In this document: positions 58,121-64,000 of the stretch, one piece after another | Layout of the letters: each line of letters starts with the position of its first letter | Numbering within the stretch: the first letter of the stretch is position 1 | Origin: Paracoccaceae bacterium | GTDB taxonomy: Bacteria > Pseudomonadota > Alphaproteobacteria > Rhodobacterales > Rhodobacteraceae | Direction: 5' to 3' | DNA: 64,000 bases | NCBI GenBank assembly: GCA_007694945.1 | Contig: REER01000073.1 | Coordinates: 1-64,000, forward strand | Made by a program: the position numbers and the translations under genes | Notes under the pieces: model-generated | The model's database searches: none | The model's input: the letters and a program-made list of their open reading frames with translations, nothing else | What the model was told of the DNA's origin: nothing

Positions 58121-59205
58121 GGCGCCCCCTCATCGCGCCAGATCACATGCACACGTGCGCCTTCACGCGTGAATTCCTGACCGACGATGATCGCGCCGAT
58201 TTCGTCCGGCAGACCGGCCAGCCACATGCCCTCTTCCGTGTCGCGCAGGATGCGAACCGGTGCAAAACTCACCATGCCCTCATCATCGACAAGGCGCAGA
58301 CCCAGCTCGCCCGCGTCGTTGAGTGTGAGTGCAGAGCCTGGAATGAGATGGCCCTCCTGGGCCTGACCCGAGATCAGAATGTCAGCGCTCTGACCATCAC
58401 GGATGCGCCCGTCTGGGTTGGGAATCGTTACATCGACCCGGAAGGTACGAGTCTGGGGGTCGGCTGAGCGTGCGATGAAAGAGACCGTTCCCATCACCTC
58501 GCGTCCCGAAGCAAGGCGGGCGCCAGCCGGGGCCCCAAGTTCCAGAAGATCGATCTGTGCCTCGGTCGCAAAGCCTACCAGTTTCATCGGCTCAAGCTGG
58601 ATCAGTGTCGCGCAGAGCGCACCGGGTTGCAGCAAGGTGCCAAGTTCTGCCGTGTCGGTCTCCAGAAGCCCATCGAAAGGCGCGTGCATGACCAACCGCG
58701 CCATTTCCTCGACTGCACGATCAACCGCGGCTTGCGCTGATAGCCGGGCCGCGCGGGCATTGGCGACGCGTGTTTCGGAAGCGAAACCGCCTTCGGACAG
58801 CCCTTCGGCGGCGCGAAGATTGATCTCGGCTTCGGCGAGGCGCGCCTGCGCCTCGTCCAGCGCTGCTTTTCTTACCCCGGGCGCAATTTCGCAGAGCGGA
58901 TCGCCTGCCTTTACACTGGCGCCGCGCCGGATGGGGTCGGAAACAATCAGCCCAGAGGTTTCGGCACGGATCTCGACCTTTCGCATTGCCTCGGTACGCC
59001 CGCGCAATATGACGGTGCCAGGGACTGGTTCTGCCGTTGAACGCAGCCCCACGACACGCACCATCGGAGCGTCTTGCTCTTCGGCGATCTCTTCGGTCTC
59101 GGCAGCGATGACACCCGCAAAGCTCAGCAAAGCATCGCGTTCCATCACAAACAGATACATCACGACCGTCACCGTGAGCGCCGTGACCAGAGGAAATATC
59201 CGCAT
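58117..59205 (-). CDS. RND efflux periplasmic adaptor (HlyD/MFP family)
   Basis: A 362-residue adaptor with an N-terminal anchor helix (MRIFPLVTALTVTVVMYLFV), a biotinyl-lipoyl-like half (VEIRAETSGLIVSDPIRRGA, VKAGDPLCEI), a helical hairpin rich in Ala/Arg (~115-175) and beta-barrel and membrane-proximal domains. It links the RND permease to an outer-membrane channel not encoded here. A TolC-type partner would be supplied elsewhere. Confidence 0.9.
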   Translation of the reverse strand: MRIFPLVTALTVTVVMYLFVMERDALLSFAGVIAAETEEIAEEQDAPMVRVVGLRSTAEPVPGTVILRGRTEAMRKVEIRAETSGLIVSDPIRRGASVKAGDPLCEIAPGVRKAALDEAQARLAEAEINLRAAEGLSEGGFASETRVANARAARLSAQAAVDRAVEEMARLVMHAPFDGLLETDTAELGTLLQPGALCATLIQLEPMKLVGFATEAQIDLLELGAPAGARLASGREVMGTVSFIARSADPQTRTFRVDVTIPNPDGRIRDGQSADILISGQAQEGHLIPGSALTLNDAGELGLRLVDDEGMVSFAPVRILRDTEEGMWLAGLPDEIGAIIVGQEFTREGARVHVIWRDEGAP

Positions 59206-59301
59206 TCAGACCACCTTATTGTACGCGACACTCGCGTCAGATAAGAACTCTACGCTAAACTAACCAGTTCAGATTACTTTGCATACGCAGAATCTTCAAG
59301 C

Positions 59302-59322
59302 AATGTTACGACTGTTAACATT
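59302..59322. promoter_or_regulatory. Palindrome AATGTTA-N7-TAACATT upstream of the RND operon
   Basis: Perfect seven-base arms with a seven-base spacer lie 97 bases before the adaptor start in the 216-base divergent gap with the YfgM-like gene. It looks like an operator for a dimeric regulator, but no regulator gene is adjacent. Confidence 0.4.
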
Positions 59323-59421
59323 CGAAAGTCACAGTGTCCATGCGCGAATGTGAGGCAACAGGCTTGGCATTTTGACGTACTTCGCGCTAAGAGGGGGCGG
59401 ATCTGATGTAAGGTGGTAATT

Positions 59422-60072
59422 GTGAGCAATCCCGACAGTTTCATCAATGAGGTGACAGAAGAGCTGCGCCGCGACAAGATGATGAGCTATATGCGCCGCT
59501 ACGGCTGGATTGCAGCGCTTGCAGTGGTGCTGATCGTTGGTGGCGCTGCATGGAATGAATGGCGCAAGGCCAGCGAACGGGCGAGTGCCGAGGCCTTTGG
59601 TGACGCGGTCCTAGCTGCGTTGGAAAATAACGACAGTGCCGACCGTATCCGTGCGCTTGCTGCTATTGAGACTACGGGCGCGCAACGCGGTTTGCTGCAA
59701 CTGATGCGCGCAGGCGAATTGCTTGAGCAGGACCGTAGCGCGGCACTAACCGCTCTGCAGTCGGCAGCAGATGACGACGCACTGCCCGATGCCTATCGTC
59801 AGCTGGCCGCTTTGAAGCGCGTGATTGCCGGAGGCGCAGATATTCCGCTGGCCGATCGAGAAACTGTGCTCGCGAGCCTGTCGCAGCCTGGCCAGCCGCT
59901 GCGCCCGCTCGCACTGGAACAAGAGGCCCTGTTGCAACTGGAGCAGGGCAATCGCGAAAGAGCCATTGAAATTCTGACGGACTTGTTGTCACAATCCGAT
60001 GTGTCGGACACGTTGCGCCGCAGAACGTCGCAACTGTTGACGGCGCTGGGCGGCGAACTGGCGGCGGGCTGA
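59422..60072 (+). CDS. YfgM-like tetratricopeptide membrane protein
   Basis: A 216-residue protein with one N-terminal membrane helix (YGWIAALAVVLIVGGAAWNE, ~28-47) and periplasmic helical TPR-like repeats. The start is a GTG with AAGGTGG upstream, giving SNPDSFINEVTEELRRDKMM. The order yfgM-bamB-der is the same as in E. coli, where YfgM acts with the Sec translocon as a periplasmic ancillary factor. Confidence 0.85.
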   Translation: MSNPDSFINEVTEELRRDKMMSYMRRYGWIAALAVVLIVGGAAWNEWRKASERASAEAFGDAVLAALENNDSADRIRALAAIETTGAQRGLLQLMRAGELLEQDRSAALTALQSAADDDALPDAYRQLAALKRVIAGGADIPLADRETVLASLSQPGQPLRPLALEQEALLQLEQGNRERAIEILTDLLSQSDVSDTLRRRTSQLLTALGGELAAG

Positions 60073-60144
60073 CAAAATCCCCCGCATCGCGACCGGCGAT
60101 GTGCAAGCCCAGGAGACGCCGGGCAGAAGCGATAGGAGCTTGTG

Positions 60145-61458
60145 GTGAAACTCTGGAACGGCATCGCCATCCTCGCTCTGGCCGGGCTCGTCAGCGCCTG
60201 CGAACGCGAGTTCATCCTTGAAGGTGAGCGCTTTCCGCTCCGCGCGCCCTTTGCTGAAGATGCCGGTGAATCACCCGAAAATCGCGAGTTGCCCATTTCA
60301 CTGCCGCCAGCTTCGGCCAATGCCGATTGGACGCACCGGCTCGGCTCGCAGTCGACACGCCCTGTGCATCCGGCACTGGGCGGCGATCTGCGCCAAGCTT
60401 GGTCTGTTTCAATCGGGCAGGGCGAAGGGCGGCGGCATCGGATCACGGCAGAACCAGTTTCAAGCGGCGGGCTGATTTACACGCTCGACAGTCGTGCGCG
60501 GGTCACCGCTGTCACCACAGGCGGTGAGGTGGCCTGGACGCGCGATCTCACACCTCCGGGCACGCGCAACCCCGATGGTGCCTCAGGTGGCGGCTTGGCG
60601 ATTGCCAATGGCAGGCTCTATGTGACCTCGGCCTTCGCCATGCTCTCGGTGCTGGATTTGAACTCGGGTGAATTGATCTGGGACAAGCGTTTCGATGCGC
60701 CGCTTTCGGCAGCGCCCACGATCTCCGGCTCGCATGTTTATGTAGTGGCCAGCGACAGCACTGGCTGGGCGCTTGATGCCGATACCGGCCAGACCGATTG
60801 GCAGCTTTCTGGCGCGCCCTCGCCTTCTTCCATGGTCGGAGGCGCAGCTCCGGCAGTGGCTGGATCTCTGGTGCTCTTCCCGACGCCAGCGGGCGAGTTG
60901 ATCGCAGCTCGGCGGGATACGGGTCAGATAAAGTGGCGCCGCGCAGTTGCGGGCACACGGATCGGGATGGCCTATGCTTCGGTGACGGATGTGACCGGCG
61001 ACCCGGTGGTGCGCGGCAATACGATCTATGTCGGCAACCAGTCGGGTCGGGTCATGGCGCTGGATGTCGAGACGGGCCGTCCGAACTGGACTGCGGATGA
61101 GGCCGCTTATGGCCCGATCTGGCCGGTCAGTGATGCGTTGTTCCTGATGTCGGACCGCAATCGCGTCGTGCGGCTGGAGGCCGGGTCGGGTGCCTTTGTC
61201 TGGGGAGAAGCGCTGCCCCTCTTCACGCAAGCACGCGAACGCAGGCGCGCGGCCATCTACCCGCATTACGGCCCGGTTCTGGCCGGTGGGAGGCTGATTG
61301 TCGGCTCGGGCGACGGAGCGATTCGCAGCTTCGACCCTGTTTCGGGTGCGCCTGTGGGCCAGGTGGCGCTGAATGCGGGCGCGGCTGTCAGCCCGATAGT
61401 GGTCGGCGGCACGCTGTATGTTGTGTCGCGCGACGGTCAGTTGGTGGCCTTTCGCTGA
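60145..61458 (+). CDS. bamB: Outer-membrane assembly lipoprotein BamB-like beta-propeller
   Basis: A 437-residue lipoprotein with lipobox LVSAC (Cys near residue 19) and PQQ-type WD-like propeller repeats (VVASDSTGWALDADTGQTDW, GNTIYVGNQSGRVMALDVET). BamB assists the BAM complex in folding outer-membrane barrels. Two tandem GTGs follow AGGAG; the second is better spaced. It is flanked by the YfgM-like gene and der. Confidence 0.88.
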   Translation: MKLWNGIAILALAGLVSACEREFILEGERFPLRAPFAEDAGESPENRELPISLPPASANADWTHRLGSQSTRPVHPALGGDLRQAWSVSIGQGEGRRHRITAEPVSSGGLIYTLDSRARVTAVTTGGEVAWTRDLTPPGTRNPDGASGGGLAIANGRLYVTSAFAMLSVLDLNSGELIWDKRFDAPLSAAPTISGSHVYVVASDSTGWALDADTGQTDWQLSGAPSPSSMVGGAAPAVAGSLVLFPTPAGELIAARRDTGQIKWRRAVAGTRIGMAYASVTDVTGDPVVRGNTIYVGNQSGRVMALDVETGRPNWTADEAAYGPIWPVSDALFLMSDRNRVVRLEAGSGAFVWGEALPLFTQARERRRAAIYPHYGPVLAGGRLIVGSGDGAIRSFDPVSGAPVGQVALNAGAAVSPIVVGGTLYVVSRDGQLVAFR

Positions 61459-61480
61459 GATGAGAGAGGTGTTTGCGCGC

Positions 61481-61504
61481 ATGGCCCCGTCTCACCGGGG
61501 CCAT
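61481..61504. terminator. Hairpin between bamB and der
   Basis: ATGGCCCCG-N6-CGGGGCCAT gives nine perfect base pairs in the 69-base gap. It lacks a T-run, so it may attenuate or stabilise rather than terminate. Confidence 0.45.
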
Positions 61505-61527
61505 GTCTGCTTTCGAGAGGGTAAGAA

Positions 61528-62979
61528 ATGAGTTTCACGCTGGCCATTGTGGGCCGCCCCAATGTCGGCAAATCGACCCTGTTCAACCGACTGGTGGGCA
61601 AGCGTCTGGCGCTGGTCGATGATCAGCCCGGCGTAACCCGCGACCTGCGCGAAGGCGATGCGCGGGTAGGGGACCTGCGGTTTACCGTGATCGACACGGC
61701 GGGGCTGGAAGAGGTGACAGATGACAGCCTGCAAGGGCGGATGCGGCGCCTGACCGAGCGCGCGGTGGAAATGGCGGATGTGTGTCTGTTCCTAGTGGAT
61801 GCGCGGGCCGGGATCACCCCCGTGGATGAGGGTTTTGCCGAGATCCTTCGCAAGCGGGCGGATCATGTGATCCTGGGCGCGAACAAGGCCGAGGGGCGCG
61901 CAGGCGAGGCCGGGGTATTGGATGCCTATGCGCTGGGGCTGGGCGAACCGGTGCGGCTCTCGGCCGAGCATGGCGAGGGCATGGATGAGCTTTATCACCT
62001 CCTGCGCCCGATTGCGGATGCATTTGCCGGGCGGGCGCAGGCGGACGCGCCCGAGGTGGAGGTGGATGTCGCCGAGGGCGGGGAAGGTAATTTTGCGCCC
62101 ACGCATGCGAAGCCATTGCAGATTGCCGTGATCGGGCGCCCGAACGCCGGGAAATCGACCCTAATAAACCGGATCATCGGAGAAGATCGGCTGCTGACCG
62201 GCCCCGAGGCTGGAATTACGCGAGATTCAATCTCGGTCAGCGCTGACTGGATGGGCACGCCGGTGCGGATTTTCGACACGGCGGGGATGCGCAAGAAGGC
62301 TCGCGTGGTGGACAAGGTCGAGAAGCTCTCGGTCGCCGACGGATTGCGCGCAGTGCGCTTTGCCGAAGTGGTGGTGCTGCTGCTGGATGCGGCGATTCCC
62401 TTCGAGCAACAGGATTTGAGGATTGCCGATTTCGCCGAGACCGAGGGGCGGGCGGTGGTGGTCGCGGTCAATAAATGGGACCTGGAAGCGGAGAAACAGG
62501 AGAAGCTGCGCGCCCTGCGCGCGGGGTTCGAGAAACTGCTGCCGCAATTGCGCGGCGCACCGCTAGTGACGGTCTCGGCCACGACGGGCAAGGGGCTCGA
62601 CCGGCTGCATGCTGCCGTGCTTCGCGCGCATGAGGTGTGGAATCGGCGGGTGCCGACGGCGAAGCTCAACCAATGGCTAGGCGCGATGGTCGAGGCGCAC
62701 CCGCCCCCCGCGCCCAAGGGCCGGCGGATCCGGTTGCGGTACATGACCCAGGCCAAGACGCGGCCACCGGGCTTCGTTGTGATGTGCTCAAACCCGGAGG
62801 AACTTCCTGCGGCCTATACGCGCTATCTGGTCAATGGCTTGCGCGAGGCATTTGACATGCCGGGCACGCCGATTCGAGTGTTCATGCGTTCTCAGGGAGA
62901 GAAAAACCCCTATAGGGGGCGCAAGAAGGCGGCGCCGTCGAAGCTGCGCAAACATCTGGAAGGGCGGCGGGAGAAATAG
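61528..62979 (+). CDS. der: Ribosome assembly GTPase Der (EngA)
   Basis: A 483-residue protein with two tandem GTPase domains: first [16 protein letters not shown] and DTAGLEE, second [25 protein letters not shown] and NKWDLE, followed by the KH-like domain ([20 protein letters not shown]) and a basic tail. Der matures the 50S subunit. GAGAGGG precedes the ATG. Confidence 0.98.
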   Translation: MSFTLAIVGRPNVGKSTLFNRLVGKRLALVDDQPGVTRDLREGDARVGDLRFTVIDTAGLEEVTDDSLQGRMRRLTERAVEMADVCLFLVDARAGITPVDEGFAEILRKRADHVILGANKAEGRAGEAGVLDAYALGLGEPVRLSAEHGEGMDELYHLLRPIADAFAGRAQADAPEVEVDVAEGGEGNFAPTHAKPLQIAVIGRPNAGKSTLINRIIGEDRLLTGPEAGITRDSISVSADWMGTPVRIFDTAGMRKKARVVDKVEKLSVADGLRAVRFAEVVVLLLDAAIPFEQQDLRIADFAETEGRAVVVAVNKWDLEAEKQEKLRALRAGFEKLLPQLRGAPLVTVSATTGKGLDRLHAAVLRAHEVWNRRVPTAKLNQWLGAMVEAHPPPAPKGRRIRLRYMTQAKTRPPGFVVMCSNPEELPAAYTRYLVNGLREAFDMPGTPIRVFMRSQGEKNPYRGRKKAAPSKLRKHLEGRREK

Positions 62980-63018
62980 AGACGCGTTCGGGGTTAGCGC
63001 GCTTCGCGCGTACATTTC

Positions 63019-63039
63019 GAGTATTTGTGGCAAGATGAA
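63019..63039 (+). repeat. Dispersed border motif copy 5
   Basis: Plus-strand GTATTTGTGGCAAGATGAA preceded by GA, in the 80-base convergent gap between der and aroC. Confidence 0.6.
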
Positions 63040-63059
63040 ATCGCTTGATGGTCCAAGGT

Positions 63060-64000
63060 TTATGACTTTGGGCCAATCTCGCCGATGGGGCCGAGGGCGC
63101 CGGTCTGGGCGCGATGCAGGAGCAGATGGTCAAGCAACACACAGGCCATCATCGCTTCGGCCACAGGCACGGCGCGGATGCCGACGCAAGGGTCGTGGCG
63201 GCCCTTGGTAATGACTGTGTTAGGGCTGCCGTCGCGCAGGATCGAGTCGCGGGGGGTAGCGATGGAAGAGGTCGGCTTGACTGCGAAGCGAACAACGATT
63301 TCCTGCCCGGTGGAGATGCCGCCCAAGATGCCGCCCGCCTTGTTGCTGCGGTAAAGCGGGTCGCTCTCCCCCATCTCGATCTCATCGGCGTTTTCCGTTC
63401 CAGTGAGGGCGGCAGCCTGCAGGCCTGAACCGATCTCGACGCCTTTGACGGCGTTGATAGACATCATTGCGGCGGCGAGTTCGGTGTCGAGCTTGGCGTA
63501 TATGGGTGCGCCGAGGCCTGCAGGGACGCCGGAAGCGGTGACTTCGATCATGGCACCGATTGAGTTGCCTTCCTTGCGGATCTGGTCAAGAGCCTTGGCC
63601 CAGTCTTCGGCGGCTTGTGCATCAGGAACCCAGAACGGGTTGCGGTCGATCTCGGCGGCATTGAAGCGCGCGCGGTCGATATGGTGGGGGCCCATCTGGA
63701 CCATGTAGCCAGTGATGCGCAGCTCGGGGGTTAGCGTCTTGAGCACCTCGCGGGCAATCCCCCCAGCGGCCACGCGCGCGGCGGTTTCGCGCGCAGAAGA
63801 GCGACCACCGCCACGCGGGTCGCGCAACCCGTATTTCTGGTGATAGGTGATGTCGGCATGGCCGGGCCGGAAGGTGTCGGCGATATTGCCGTAATCCTTC
63901 GAACGCTGATCGACATTTCGTATCATGAGCTGGATCGGCGTCCCAGTGGTCTGGCCATCATAGACACCCGAGAGGATTTCTACCTCGTCAGGCTCGCGGC
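63060..64000 (-). CDS. aroC: Chorismate synthase (partial, N-terminus outside window)
   Basis: The frame is open to the right edge and encodes about 313 C-terminal residues of a ~365-residue enzyme that makes chorismate from EPSP. It has [56 protein letters not shown] and the C-terminal [19 protein letters not shown]. It converges with der. aroC and aroE in this window belong to the same pathway but are far apart. Confidence 0.97.
   Translation of the reverse strand, partial: REPDEVEILSGVYDGQTTGTPIQLMIRNVDQRSKDYGNIADTFRPGHADITYHQKYGLRDPRGGGRSSARETAARVAAGGIAREVLKTLTPELRITGYMVQMGPHHIDRARFNAAEIDRNPFWVPDAQAAEDWAKALDQIRKEGNSIGAMIEVTASGVPAGLGAPIYAKLDTELAAAMMSINAVKGVEIGSGLQAAALTGTENADEIEMGESDPLYRSNKAGGILGGISTGQEIVVRFAVKPTSSIATPRDSILRDGSPNTVITKGRHDPCVGIRAVPVAEAMMACVLLDHLLLHRAQTGALGPIGEIGPKS

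Noticed and set aside
62994-63011. Small GC hairpin after der as terminator
   Set aside because: CGCGC-TTC-GCGCG is short and has no following T-run, so I do not call it.

Overview
The window looks like a chromosomal segment from a marine alphaproteobacterium of the order Rhodobacterales (Roseobacter-type). This is inferred from gene content and order: a trimethylamine-oxidation locus with a DUF1989-GcvT demethylase, a malyl-CoA lyase of the ethylmalonyl-CoA pathway, the rho-mnmE-mnmG-rsmG-parA-parB block with parS sites, and the maf-aroE-coaE-dnaQ / secB-fxsA-Tim44 block. The DNA is GC-rich. The gene at each edge is cut: an FAD oxidoreductase on the left and aroC on the right.

Left part (1-5.8 kb): a methylated-amine catabolic locus that is decaying. 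On the minus strand lie a broken glutamine-synthetase-like gene, a short glutamate-synthase-like scrap, the last ~70 codons of what is probably trimethylamine monooxygenase (tmm), a demethylase gene (tdm) with an apparent in-frame deletion in its GcvT domain, an intact GlxA/AraC-type regulator, and an FAD-dependent dehydrogenase. An intact GntR/FadR-type regulator is divergent. From 6 to 11 kb there is an rfbCBDA dTDP-rhamnose operon, an IS110-type transposase remnant and a glycosyltransferase, which together resemble a surface-polysaccharide island.

Catabolic middle (11-30 kb): an mdeR-mdeA-mdeB methionine-degradation module; a four-gene run dgcN-dgcA-ilvD-dat suited to D-glutamate/D-amino-acid use; mcl1; an amidase; a UbiH-type hydroxylase; a secreted MsrA; maeB with a ribokinase-family gene; and a Slam outer-membrane lipoprotein translocator paired with its candidate lipoprotein substrate.

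Core block (30-52 kb): mutS, grpE-hrcA, rph-rdgB-hemW, parB-parA-rsmG-mnmG-mnmE with two perfect parS palindromes, rho, then a 0.5-kb AT-rich gap carrying a cluster of DnaA-box-like 9-mers, where transcription switches direction. I read this gap as the likely chromosomal origin. To its right lie maf-aroE-coaE-dnaQ, secB, fxsA, a Tim44-like gene, an Smr gene, tgt, psd and pssA.

Right part (52-64 kb): tRNA-Asp with a terminator, an ABC1/UbiB-like kinase, an RND efflux pair, a YfgM-like gene-bamB-der run, and partial aroC. A ~20-base motif, GTATTTnnGGCAAGATGAA, recurs at five gene borders across the window. I saw no rRNA, CRISPR array or complete prophage. Apart from the start of the methylamine locus, the core genes appear intact.
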